The notes: generated from the letters alone by a model not told the origin. DNA of 64,000 nt from Ctenosaura bakeri (GCA_948474755.1 CAOLHI010001812.1:248001-312000); one strand, 5' to 3'. Shown: positions 38,955-49,329, numbered from the stretch's first letter. A program made the numbers and translations.

Positions 38955-39990
38955 CTAGTGGCGAACGAAGGTCGATGGTTGAGACCAGGTCGCCACACGG
39001 CAGAGTTCATGGAGGTCAACACCTCTGAGGAGGGCTGCAGATGTTGCCACAGTCCTGGTGAAGTGGGCCTGGAGGAAGGCTGGCGGAGGCTTCCGGGTGT
39101 GCTCATACGCCAGCTCAATAGTCTGTACCACCCACTTGGAAAATCGCTGGGTGGATACCTTATGGCCCTTTCGTCGCTTGCCATAGCAGACAAACAGGTA
39201 CAGTGATTGTCTGAAAGGGGCAGTCCTGTTCCTGTAGAATGCCAAGGCCCGGCACACATCCAAGGAGTGAAGGGACCACTCCAACAGTGTCGTCGGGTTC
39301 TGGAAAAAGGTCGGTAGGATGATGTCTTGGCTGAGATGGGAGCTGGACACCACCTTTGGTAAAAAAGAAATGTCCGGTCGGAGAACAACCTTGTCTCTGT
39401 GGAAGACGAGGTAGGGCTTGTCAATCCGTAAAGCAGTCAGCTCCCCTGCACGCCTGGCCGAAACAGCTACGAAGAAGGCAGTCTTCAGCGTAAGCAGCCT
39501 GTCATCAGCAGTCACTATGGGCTCAAAGGGCGGTCTCGTCAGCTGCGATAGCACCAAGGATAACGACCACGGCTGTAGTGGCGGCGATACCGGTGGGTAT
39601 AGGTGCTGGAGGCCCTTCAGGAACTGCTTGACGGTACCGTCTCGAAAGAGCATCGCCGATGGGGATTGTGGCGGTTGGTATGCCACGATAGCGGCGAGGT
39701 AGACCTTCAAAGACGGGAAGGCCAATCCCTGCTGCCGAAGGTGTAGAAGGAAGTGGAGCACTGTAGGCATGTTGACTGGCGATACCGGCTCCCCTCCTTT
39801 CTTCAGCAAAGGCCACAAAGCGGCAACACTTGTAGTGGTAGTTGCGGAGCATCGACTCCTTCCTGGCCGCAGTCAAGACGTTGCCGATGATGAGGTCGGC
39901 TATGGCGATATCCTCCAGGCATGAAGGGCCAAGAGCGGCAGATCTGGGTGGAGTACACAGCCCCTGGAATGGGACAGCAGGTCCGGTGTT
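38955..39990 (-). pseudogene. DIRS ORF3: tyrosine recombinase, frameshifted and stopped at the catalytic Tyr
   Basis: The N-terminal part (LRNYHYKCCRFVAF) is readable in one minus frame to about 39,818; the rest continues in another frame for 287 codons to 38,955, implying a one-base indel near 39,810-39,825. The long frame holds the core-binding segment (SLKVYLAAI), the first catalytic arginine in SARRAGELTALR, box II AHFTR (H252, R255) and the W278 position of ATW. Ten residues after W278, where DIRS recombinases carry the nucleophilic tyrosine, the codon is TAG (38,955-38,957). In-frame residues RLD follow, as expected after the tyrosine. The N-terminus overlaps the end of ORF2, as is usual. 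Confidence 0.85.
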
Positions 39991-42551
39991 GATGGGAGCC
40001 TCAGGAGGCGGCCGCGCGCGGCCTCGAGTAGGGGCGTGAACCAGTGCTGCCTCAGCCAGTGCGGGGCCACTAGGATGACGTCCGCTTGGTCGGCGAGGAT
40101 CTTGGATATCATGCGACCGAGGAGGGGAAACGAGGGGAACGCATACAGGAGTCCCTCGTTCCACCTGAATTGGAAGGAATTGCGATCGCGACCGGCCCTC
40201 GAACAGAAGCGGTGGCACTTCGCATTCTCGCCGGTCGCGAAGAGATCGATGGTGGGCTCGCCCCATCGGTCCCGGATCATCTGGAACGCTCTGTCGGAGA
40301 GGGACCACTCGTGGTGGGAAGAGGTGTCCCTGCTGAGCGTGTCTGCTGTGGTGTTTTCCTGCCCGGCCAGGTGAACCGCCACTGGATGGATTTTTAGCGG
40401 GATGCACCAGTTCCAGAGACCGAGGGCTATGTTCAGGAGGCTGGTAGAGTGCGTGCCGCCCTGTCTGTTGACATAGCAGACCGCCGTTGTATTGTCCGTG
40501 AGGATCAGCACCGTCCGGCCCATCACGCGATGGCGAAACACCCTCAGAGCTTTGAAGATGGTGAGTAGTTCGAGAGCGTTGATATGGAGAACGGTCTCGT
40601 CGTCCATCCACCGACCCCAGACTCTGAGTTCGCCTGAGTGGGCTCCCCAGCCGTACAGGGAGGCGTCCGTGGTGACCGTGACTTTCGGCGTCTGCTCCCG
40701 AAAAGGCATCCCGGAGAGGAGGTGATCATAGGACCGCCACCAGAGGAGGGACGGCCGAATCTCCGAGGGCAGCATGAGACACGGTCTCTGGTCATCTCGT
40801 AGCAGGTTGAAAAATTGGACGAACCAGTGTTGTAGCGGTCTCGCGCGGAGTCTGGAGAGGTACGTCACAGCGGTGGTGGAGGTCATGTAGCCGAGGAGCT
40901 GCTGGATCCTCCTGGCCGCCAACGTCGGCGCCTCGTAGGCCGCCAACGCGGCCCGGGGTAAAGTCCGTGCGCGGTTGACCAGTAGAAAAGCCCTGGCCGA
41001 TACGGAGTCCAGAGTCGCGCCGATGAAGTCAAGCACCCTCGCCGGCTTCAGGTGGGACTTCTTCGGGTTGACCCGGAGGCCAAGACAGGTCAAAAGTGTC
41101 AGAGTCCGGTGTATATCATCGTAGAGTTTCTGTCTGCAGAACGCCACCAACAGCCAATCGTCCAAATACGGGTAGACAGAGACACCCTTCGTCCACAAGA
41201 AGGATACCACTGGGGCCATGCATTTGGTGAAGACCCTGGGCGCGGTGGATAGTCCGAAGGGCAGCACCCTGTACTGATAACAGGTGCCGTCGACCGCGAA
41301 CCATAGGTACCGTCTGTGCTGCGGGCGAATGGCGATATGAAAATAAGCGTCCTTGAGATCGATGGAGGCGAGCCAGTCCCCTCGGCGAAGGAAAAGCAGG
41401 ATTGAAGATAGCGTCACCATCTTGAACTTTCTGGGGTGGATGAAGTTGTTCATGCCCCTGAGGTCTAGGATGGGCCGCAAGGCCCCGTCCGCCTTCGGTA
41501 CCGTGAAGTACCGGGAGAAGAAGCCGGTGTTGCTGGCTGAGGACGGGAGTTCCTTGATCGCTCCCTTTTGAAGAAGGGACTGGATCTCTTTCAGCAGGGC
41601 CGGGCTGGCCAGGGTGGAAAGCAAGACACCTCGCGGTGGAAAATCTTGAAATTCTATGGCGTAGCCAAGACAGACGATGGAAAGAACCCAAGAGTCCGTG
41701 GTGACGTGGCGCCACTCAGCGAGGTGTCTGGCCAGGGCCGGCTGATCTCGGAGGACTGCTGGCAGGCTGAATGTTGGTACTGGCGGCGACCTGCGAAAAC
41801 CCTCAAAAGCGGGACTTCGCCTCGGAAGACGACTTCTCAGACGACGAAGCCGGTCAACGTCTGAAGGGTCTTCGGGGGAGGAGGCAGTCAAGGGCCTAGA
41901 CTGACCAGAGTGGGTGGACCTCTGCTGGTAAGAGGAGGCTGAGGACCTTTGCCAAGACTGGCATGAGCTGGAGGACCAACGAGCCTGGGACGGCTGGTGG
42001 ATCCCCATCTTCTTGGCCGTTAGGCAGGCCTTGACGATGGAGTCCATAGTGTCATCCGTGGCGGAGTTGAAGAGCCCCTGGTCGTCAAAGGGGAGATCCT
42101 CAATCCGCCTCCGGCTGTCCTCTTGGAGGCCAGATGACTGAAGCCACGCGTGCCGGCGGAGCGCGACTGAACCAACCATCACCCTCGAAGCAACCTCCAC
42201 AGCACGCTTCGAGGATAGGATCTGTTGGCTGGAGATCGCCACGGCTTCATTGTAAAGGTGGTAGGCAGTCGGGCGGCTCTCCTCCGGGAGGCTGGTCAGG
42301 AGAGGGGCGAACTGGTCCAAGATCTTGCGCAGGTACGCCGTGAGGCACGCCTGCGTGTTGGACACTCGAGTAATCAGGGAGGAGGCGGTGTAGAACCTCC
42401 TCCCGAAGGTGTCCAGCTTTCGCCCCTCTCGGTCCGGCGGCGTGGTGTGGGCCCTGTTGCCCCCCTTAACCTGGGCCGACTCCACAACGATGGAGTTCAG
42501 TACCGGGTGGCTGAAGAGGAAGTCCCCCTTCTCCTTCTGCGTCCAGTACAC
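39900..42551 (-). CDS. DIRS ORF2: Gag C-terminal part + reverse transcriptase + RNase H + Dam-like domain, 883 codons
   Basis: One uninterrupted frame. Residues 1-180 match the C-terminal Gag region of DIRS (REGRKLDTFGRRFY; LRRHAWLQSS), then an Arg/Ser linker. RT covers about 320-520, with SIDLKDAYFHIAI (D398), PFGLSTAP (431-438) and catalytic YLDD (462-465; 41,157-41,168). RNase H covers about 622-742, with the four acidic residues present: D629 (TTDAS), E661 (ALELL), D686 (LTDN), D737 (TADTLSR). Residues about 766-830 (DLFATGENAKC; YAFPSFPLLG) resemble the Dam methylase-like domain of DIRS Pol, without an NPPY motif. Catalytic residues look intact. The start at 42,551 is merely the first ATG after the broken Gag; the frame overlaps the recombinase frame at its end. 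Confidence 0.88.
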   Translation of the reverse strand: MYWTQKEKGDFLFSHPVLNSIVVESAQVKGGNRAHTTPPDREGRKLDTFGRRFYTASSLITRVSNTQACLTAYLRKILDQFAPLLTSLPEESRPTAYHLYNEAVAISSQQILSSKRAVEVASRVMVGSVALRRHAWLQSSGLQEDSRRRIEDLPFDDQGLFNSATDDTMDSIVKACLTAKKMGIHQPSQARWSSSSCQSWQRSSASSYQQRSTHSGQSRPLTASSPEDPSDVDRLRRLRSRLPRRSPAFEGFRRSPPVPTFSLPAVLRDQPALARHLAEWRHVTTDSWVLSIVCLGYAIEFQDFPPRGVLLSTLASPALLKEIQSLLQKGAIKELPSSASNTGFFSRYFTVPKADGALRPILDLRGMNNFIHPRKFKMVTLSSILLFLRRGDWLASIDLKDAYFHIAIRPQHRRYLWFAVDGTCYQYRVLPFGLSTAPRVFTKCMAPVVSFLWTKGVSVYPYLDDWLLVAFCRQKLYDDIHRTLTLLTCLGLRVNPKKSHLKPARVLDFIGATLDSVSARAFLLVNRARTLPRAALAAYEAPTLAARRIQQLLGYMTSTTAVTYLSRLRARPLQHWFVQFFNLLRDDQRPCLMLPSEIRPSLLWWRSYDHLLSGMPFREQTPKVTVTTDASLYGWGAHSGELRVWGRWMDDETVLHINALELLTIFKALRVFRHRVMGRTVLILTDNTTAVCYVNRQGGTHSTSLLNIALGLWNWCIPLKIHPVAVHLAGQENTTADTLSRDTSSHHEWSLSDRAFQMIRDRWGEPTIDLFATGENAKCHRFCSRAGRDRNSFQFRWNEGLLYAFPSFPLLGRMISKILADQADVILVAPHWLRQHWFTPLLEAARGRLLRLPSTPDLLSHSRGCVLHPDLPLLALHAWRISP

Positions 42552-42560
42552 GTGCTCCAG

Positions 42561-43486
42561 TCAAGGAGGAATCGGCTGGGCAGACGGCAGTTTGTCCCAG
42601 GGCTGCTTGATGGCCTTCAGGAGCTTTGGTAGTAGGGGAAGCAGAGCGGTAGCCAGCTGCCGGATCTCCACCAACTCAAAAACCGGATCTTCCTCCTCCG
42701 GTTCCGGCTGCGCGACTTTGAGGCCGAGAGTTACTGCCATTTGGAGGAGCATGGCAGAGAACTGCTGGACGTCCTCCGGTGCTGCCTCCGGTACGGGCTT
42801 GCTGAATCCAAGTGGAGGTGACTCGTGCGAAGCCGGGGTCAGGTCCTCCGATTCGGTTCCCAACTCGTCAGATTGAGAAGATGAGGACGAGGAGCACTCA
42901 ATAGACCTCGCCGGGGACCGATGGAGAGGTACCGATGGCGTTGCAGCTGGTTTCGTTGCCACAGTCATCGGGGCGGCAGAGGTTTTTGATGCGCAGAGGT
43001 GATAGGCACCACAGTAGAGCGCATCCTCTTAGCTGCCCGGGTCACCGTTGTTGTCGCCGGCACCACCCGCGTCGCGGTGGATTCGACGGGGCGCGTAGCA
43101 GTGGGCGTGACCATTGGAGGTGGAGAGATCGCACGGTACTGCGGTGACGGCTCTTTGGATCTCCGGTATCGCGGAGACGGAGATCTGCTATGGGAGCGCT
43201 CATGTCTCCGGTCACCTCTGGATGGTGAATGGGACCGCCGGTAGGGCACCCAGTGCCTGGTATCGTGATGGTACCGATCTCTATTTGATGGAGAATAGGA
43301 TCAGTACTCCGTCGGGTACCCTCTCCACTCGGACTTCCGCAGGGACCTGACGATGTGAGAGGCCAAGGTGTAACGGGAGTCAGTGGAGCGGTGTGGGTGT
43401 GGGTCGTCACACACCTCTCGACGCCAAGGTGACGGTGGCATAACTCTGCGTTCCAGAGAACGAGAGTAGCTCCTGTCCGAGCCCAA
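42561..43486 (-). pseudogene. DIRS ORF1 middle part, broken (SR-rich linker and acidic segment)
   Basis: A minus-strand frame from 43,486 to 42,965 is Arg/Ser/Pro-rich (RSHSPSRGDRRHERSHSRSP) with an internal TGA at about 43,301-43,303. A second frame, 42,968-42,561, continues with a serine run, an acidic PEPEEEDP segment and a stop ten codons before the next ORF. Together they look like the linker of one Gag interrupted by at least one nonsense codon and frame changes. No enzymatic motif is present. Confidence 0.6.
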
Positions 43487-43695
43487 TCAGTGCCTGGACG
43501 AAGGCCGGTGATGTTCCATCACCTCTGCCCCTCAGTCTACCGAACCACGGTGACTCCGTGGGGGCTCCGCCTCCGTAAGGACCGGCGGTTCCAGGGAGGG
43601 CAAGACCTCCACGGCCTGCTCCTCCTCAGATAACTCCAGGCTCCACTAGGTCTTCAGGGAGCTGAGTAGGAGGTGGAGTTGGCGGGCGAGTCTCC

Positions 43696-44445
43696 TTAGG
43701 AGAGGAGCACCTCTATCTCCTTCCTCTTCTTCTTCTCCTCTCTCTCCTTCTCTTTCTCCTTCCCGCTATCCGGGGCGGGGCGCTTCCTTTGCGCCGCAGT
43801 CAGTGGCCTCAATGGCTCGGAAGCCTTCGCAGCCGCGGTAGTCTTAGCCGCCATAGACAGCTTGGGGATCTGGGGAAGCACACTGATGGGCGTCCTCGGT
43901 GTCAGTACCGAGCCCAGTACTGACGAGGTGGACGGTACAGCCGCCGCCGATACTGTCGGTGACGAAGCCGCTCTCGAAGACTCAGCCATCTTAGCATGTG
44001 GCGTTACGTCCCTCACCCTGAGTGACTGCTCCCAACAGAACGACTTAAGTCGCGACGACTGATTCCGGAGGGTCTGGGAGGTAAACTCATGGCAAATTGG
44101 GCAAGACCTGGTGTTATGGGTCTCGCCCAAACAAAACAAACACTGTGAGTGTTTGTCAGCGAGAGCGACTTTGCGCCCACAGGACGTGCACTTCTTAAAG
44201 AGTGCCGACACAGAATGGAAAAAGAAGAAGTTGAAGGCGAAGAACGACGAAGAAGAGGAAGAAACATAAATCAAGTGACCAAAGTCCTGTCCGAAAAGCA
44301 AGCCGAAGTCAAGATGAAGCCAAAAAGTCCGAAAAGCCAAGCAAACGATCCAAGAAACAATCCAGCAAGCCAAGAACCTTCCGTTCGCAATGGCGGACGA
44401 GAAAGAACTGAGGAGCGACCGTTGCTCGGCGGGAGGAGCATGCAC
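43696..44445 (-). pseudogene. DIRS ORF1 (Gag-like), N-terminal zinc-finger part
   Basis: An open frame of 249 codons. Residues 1-80 overlap the terminal repeat and are low-complexity, so the true start is uncertain. Cysteine and histidine ligands follow: CTSC (86-89), CLFC (102-105), H110, and CPICH (115-119), a zinc-binding block typical of DIRS Gag. The domain is followed by a helix-like SRLKSFCWEQSL segment, a Ser/Ala/Pro-rich linker and a highly charged Lys/Glu tail. The frame stops at 43,696; later Gag sequence appears in other frames, so Gag is broken. Gag is expected to package element RNA. Confidence 0.75.
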
Positions 44446-44567
44446 AGTACCGGCAAGGGGGAGGGGTTCCCGCCAAGCTACTAAGCTCTAGAGTCTTCCG
44501 AACGCTACCGTGCACACGCGAAAGCTCCTAGTGCATGAAGGCACAGAGACCACAAAGAAAAATAAAA
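44389..44567. repeat. DIRS right inverted terminal repeat
   Basis: Reverse complement of the left terminal repeat over about 160 bp. The tip (GGCACAGAGACCACAAAGAA) is repeated inverted in the internal complementary region near 38,818-38,850. The Gag frame begins inside this repeat. The outer boundary merges with an A-rich tail. Confidence 0.87.
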
Positions 44568-44591
44568 AAAAATAAAAAAAATAAAATTTTT
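44561..44591 (+). repeat. A-rich tail right of the DIRS element
   Basis: AATAAAAAAAAATAAAAAA-type run between the DIRS right end and the direct repeat. It reads as the remainder of the L1-like poly(A) tail into which the DIRS element inserted. Confidence 0.6.
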
Positions 44592-44685
44592 AAACCACGC
44601 ACTGCTTTGTTGGCTTTGTCAAGTCCCAATATTTCAACGACTTCAGAAAAAGCCCCACTGTCCATTTCTTTGCAACTTAAGTCAG
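44592..44685 (+). repeat. 94-bp direct repeat, right copy
   Basis: Right partner of 38,179-38,272, starting immediately after the A-rich tail that ends the inserted DNA. The sequence after 44,685 would be the original continuation of the target. Confidence 0.88.
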
Positions 44686-45544
44686 GTGCAGGGTCATTGA
44701 CTTTTTAAAAGAGCTCCTGTGTTCACTGGTAGCTGCAAAAGATTGCACTGATTTATTATATATTATTAATACTGGTTTATTATTATGGCATGAACGTTCA
44801 CAAACAACATCCTATTTCACCAGATGCATTAACTGGGCTGCAAAGGTAATAAATATAAGGTACTACAAGCTACAGTACCACAGGCTAAAGCTGGAAATTG
44901 CTTTAACAAAGTGAAATTAATGATAACGGAAATATAAAAATATGTCCTAAATACTAAAGCACTAATCATATGAACAACACAGTCAGATGAGGGGTGAGGG
45001 GAAGCAGTTTACTTTTTGGGAAGTATGGGAAGGATAACTTATAATCTACACTCAAGTTCCAAGACACTAAAATCTTCTAACGAGTTTCTATGCCACAAAT
45101 GCATATAGTAACTATCCTATGAAACCGCTCTGTTTAAATGCTGCAAATATTAAGTCAGCTACTAAATAAAAATTACTGAGAGCCTGTCTGGATGGCAGTT
45201 TCCCCCAGGCCAATTCAACACAATAATATTGAATCACAAGGGGGGGAGAGATGTTGCACATGTCAAGCAACACAGAGTATTTGTGCAATTGAGGGCCATT
45301 TTGAACTTTAAGTGCACCAAGCCTACTGACCACTTACCAGGTTGGATTTCCAGATAGACCAATCCAGTTTATACAGGGTTTCTTGGTATCAGCAATGCAA
45401 AATCTGTGCACTGCAAAATATCACCTGCTTGAAAACTTACATAAATGCACCGTATTGTCTATTGCTCAAAACAGCCCGGAAGAAGTGTACAGGATAAATA
45501 GTTCTGTCTCTCTTCCACCAGCCCACTCACCCACTTCCATGCAA

Positions 45545-45648
45545 TTCCTACTTCCCCAAGGTCACCAAGTGAGTTTTTGTGACCAAGGGGAAATTTGAAC
45601 CTGGTATCTCCAGCTGTAATCTGACACTCCCAACCCACTGTACATGCT
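45545..45648 (-). mobile_element. tRNA-type SINE fragment
   Basis: CCAAGGTCACCAAGTGAGTT and GAAATTTGAACCTGGTATCTC in reverse give the SINE core (ACTTGGTGACCTTGG) and a B-box-like tRNA segment. Confidence 0.5.
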
Positions 45649-45649
45649 T

Positions 45650-45755
45650 GTGTATGTCAACCTAATTTACTAGTCAAGGGCAGCTTTGAAAGCCAAAATT
45701 ATGGATTTTGATATGACCCATGGATAAGTCAAGGGTCATTCTGTAGAGAGAGGAC
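45650..45755. mobile_element. DNA-transposon-like repeat fragment
   Basis: AAAATTATGGATTTTGATAT followed by GACCCATGGATAAGTCAAGG, a dispersed vertebrate MITE-like motif with a GTCA-type end. Boundaries unclear. Confidence 0.4.
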
Positions 45756-46189
45756 GCACCAGCGCTACCTCAAAGAACACTGCAATGGTTTTTAAATGAT
45801 CTTCTGAGTAACTATATCCTATGACAAGGTTTTAGCTTCTCTTCTGTGACCAAAAAGTATGTTCCAATTTTACACGTATCAAGACATTTGCAAGCCTTAG
45901 GAGATCACTTAACAATGGAACAAGACCAACCAGTTAATTAAAAACCCTTTTGGAACTACCAATTCAGCAAAATGAGCATATGATACAATATCATATTTCA
46001 ATTCAGAGCAATCAGTAAAATGCTATGGAATGCTAATGTGAGGTAATTCATGTGCCATCAGGTTACAATGGGACAGATTATACAGAAGATTTACTTCTAC
46101 TCTCTCTGTGTTATGGGTCATTATTCTTCACTCCATCACCTTAAGGCAGGAAGAATAAAAGTAACACAAAATTGGGACAATATTTTAGC

Positions 46190-48812
46190 AGAGAGCAACA
46201 CAAAAGAACAGTGAAATGAAAGTCTGAGCCTGCACAACAACTATTATAGAAACCTGGAATGCAAGAAACAGAATCAGGGGATTCTGTAAAAAAAGAAATG
46301 GAACCTATAAACATTGCCATACTTAGAGTGAGTGAGCTGAAGTGGACAGGAATGGGACATTTTCTGTCTGGTAACTACAGGAAATGAAAATCTGAGAAGA
46401 AATGGAGTGGCATTAATAGTTAGGAGAGATGTAGCAAAAGCTGTCAAGGGATATAATGCAAAGTCTGGCCAAATAATATCAATAAGACTTCAAGCAAAAT
46501 CTATCAATACAAGCATAAGTTTGTACTTCAACCATGGAGGCAGAAGAGGAAGAAATGAAAAGAGTCTACACAGGAGTCCAACAGAAAATCATACCCCAGA
46601 ATAGGACATAGTGCTAATAGCAGGCAATTGGAACACAAAAGTAGGAAACAAAGCAGAACCAAACATTGTAGGAAAATTTGGCCCAGAATGAAGAAAAAAA
46701 AGCAGGAGAGCAACTGACTGAATTTTGTGAAGCCAACAATTTGTTCATTGAGCACTTCTTTGGACAACCAAAGATAAGGATGTATATGTGTCGTCACCTT
46801 CTAGCCAATATAGAAATCAGACAGTCTACATAATTGAAGAAGATGGAGAAGCTCCATTCCCTCTTCAGAAACAAGACCAGGAGCAGACTGTGGCACAGAC
46901 CATATACTGCTCATATCAAAAATTAGAGTAAAGCTAAAAAAGAATACCATATTAAAAAAAACCTGAAAAGCATCTCTGTAGAATAATGTAAAATGTAAAA
47001 ACTAGATTTGCACTATTAAGCTTAATAGACTAGGAGCCTGAGCTCTGAACTAAAGCCAGGGATGCTGAGAGGGCACTGAGAGGAAAGAATGTGAAAAGAC
47101 ACTGTCTGAAGACAAAAAGAAAGAAAATTCTCACTAGATGGTGGATGAAACTCTTCAAGGAGTTAAGGCCAGATGAAAAGTAAAGGGGGATAGAAATGGT
47201 GTCAGAACCCTGAACAGAAGCATTCAATGACCTGCATACAGGGACAAGGAGAGCTACTATATCAAAGCAGAGAAACAGAAGACAACAAAAAGGCAGAACA
47301 AGAGACTACTTCCACAAAATCCAGAACATCAAAGGGAAATTTAAACCAAGAGTGGGAATGCTCTATGACCAGCAGGGAAAGAGACACATAGTGAAGAAGA
47401 AATAAAAACCAACAGAGACAGAATTAAAACCTGCCAGTAAATATGGAAAACAAAACAATGATCCACAGACTGGAAATACTCAATATACGTTCCAATCCCC
47501 AAGAAAGGGGACACTAGGAATTGCAGTAACCACAGGACCATTGCAGTAATTGCCCATGCAGGGAAAGTGATGCTCAAAATTCTACAACAAAGACTTTCAC
47601 TGTATAGGGAGTGAAAAATGCTAGATGTCTAAGCTGGATTCAGAAGAAGAGGCACAAGGGATCATATTGCAAAAAAAAAAAAAAAAGTTGACAATAGTGT
47701 ACTCCAAAGAATTTCAGAAGAAAATCGCCCTATGTTTATAAATCATAGCAAAGTCTTTGATAGTGCAGATCATGAAAACTATGGATCATTCTTAAAGAAA
47801 TTACGGTACTACAACATTTTATTATTCAGATGTATAATTTGTACTCAGGACAGAAGGCCACAATCAGGAAAGAATATGGAGAAACAGAACGGTTTCCAAT
47901 TGGCCAGCGAGTCAGGCAAGGCTGCATTTTATTACTCTATTTGTTTAACTTGTATGCTGAATGTATCATATGCAAAGCTAGATTAGACTCTGAGGGAGGA
48001 GGTGTGAAAATTGGAGGAAGGAACATTAATAATTTAAGATATGCAGATGACACCATACTACTAGCAGAAAATAGCAAAGACGAGGAACAACTACTGAAGA
48101 AAGTCAAAGGCAGGTTTATAGCTGAACATTCAGAAAACAAAAATAATAACCACAGATGATTTACATAGCCTTAAAGCAGACGATGAAGACACTGAAATAG
48201 TCCAAAAATTTCCATACCTTGGCACAATCATTAATCAGAATAGAGACTGCAGTCAAGAATCAGAAGAAGAATAGGGTTTGGAAGGACAGCTGTGAAGGAA
48301 CTAGACAAGATCCTGAAGTGTGAAGATGTATCATTGAATACCAAAGTCAGGATTGTTCATGCCATTTTAATTCCAACGTCTACGTATGGTTTGAAAGCTG
48401 GACGGTGAAGAAGGCTGGCAGGAAGACAATCAACTCATTCGAAATGTGGTGCTGGAAGAGTTCTGTGGATACTTTGGACTGCCAAAAGGACAAATAAATG
48501 GGTCCTAGCGCAAATTAGGCCTCTGTGCTCCCTGGAAGCCAAGAACATTAAACTGAGACTGTCATGCTTTGGACACATCACGAGAAGACATGACCCACCA
48601 GAAAAGACAACAGTGCTTAACAAGGTGGGAGGCAGTAAGAAAAGAGGAAGACTGCATCCCAGATGGATAGTCTCAGTTAAGGAAGCCACAGCCCTCACTA
48701 TGCAGAACCTGAGTGGGGCTGCTGATGACAAAGTGACATGGAAGTCTCTCATCCATAGGGTCACTATGGGCTGAAGTTGATTTGGTGGCAGTTAGCAAAA
48801 ACACAACCGAAG
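46190..48812 (+). mobile_element. RTE/BovB-like LINE, long but decayed copy
   Basis: Recognisable in order: endonuclease pieces (SELKWTGMG near 46,335; GNWNTKVG near 46,625), then RT core (IRKEYGETERFPIGQRVRQG near 47,850-47,920; NNLRYADDTILLAE near 48,025-48,070, catalytic ADD present) and a C-terminal part with CWK and HITRRHDPPEKT-like segments. The 3' end (GGGTCACTATGGGCTGAAGT) matches RTE/BovB-type tails. Numerous stops and frameshifts make it a dead copy. It lies just upstream of the CpG island. Confidence 0.75.
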
Positions 48813-48868
48813 TCACTATAAAAACAGGCAATTTGCACTTTGTAAGAAGACTAAAAATGCAACCCAAA

Positions 48869-49066
48869 ACCATTTCCACACTAGACTGTTATAGTGCTAT
48901 GATTCCACTTTCAACATCCTATGGACTCTTGGGGTTTGCAGTTTAGGGAGGGGTTTAGAGTGAGACATACCTGCTCCAGAGTAAACCCTCAACTGCAAAC
49001 CCTAGGATTCCACAGGATGTTGAAAGTGGAATAATAGCACTATAAGACTGTAGTGCAGAAATGGCC
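48869..49066. mobile_element. Palindromic MITE, copy 1
   Basis: Inverted arms: CTATGATTCCACTTTCAACA ... GTTGAAAGTGGAATAATAGC, termini ACCATTTCCACAC / GCAGAAATGGCC. Left end slightly eroded. The same family recurs at about eleven other sites to the right. Confidence 0.85.
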
Positions 49067-49329
49067 TAAGAGAACTTACTAGTTAAATCAGGTGTTTTCA
49101 CTGAAGATGAGCACAACCGAAGAAAACAAATGGACCTCGTAAATTTTGTGGGGTACACTCCACCCAGTAACCTGCCCAGTAACGGATTCCTTCCAGGCAG
49201 CTCTTCAGTCCACCCACCAAAGTTCCCCTATGGAGCCCAACACCAGAATCCCCCAATGGCGGTGGGACACCAGCGTTATTATCGTGTCACCCCAAGTGAC
49301 ACCGGCTTCACCTTGCAGGAACGCCCAGT

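Larger units (their letters stand above)
38515..44567 (-). mobile_element. DIRS-type tyrosine-recombinase retrotransposon, nearly full length
   Basis: About 6.05 kb with canonical DIRS architecture: inverted terminal repeats, an internal complementary region next to the left end, and minus-strand frames for a zinc-finger Gag, RT/RNase H/Dam-like Pol, and a tyrosine recombinase. It is far more GC-rich than the flanking intron. DIRS elements replicate through a circular intermediate inserted by the recombinase, without target duplication or integrase. This copy is inactive: Gag is broken by frameshifts and stops, and the recombinase by a frameshift and a nonsense codon. It sits inside the presumed first intron of ZDHHC3, in the A-rich tail of an L1-like 3' fragment. 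Confidence 0.92.

Noticed and set aside
39523..40611. A 362-codon minus-strand open frame overlapping the DIRS Pol frame
   Set aside because: Most of it is an out-of-frame shadow of RNase H. Only its last part (from about 39,990) is real, as the recombinase N-terminus, and is counted there.
38515..44567. Endogenous retrovirus
   Set aside because: RT and RNase H are present, but the ends are inverted repeats plus an internal complementary region, with a tyrosine recombinase and no protease, integrase or envelope: a DIRS element.
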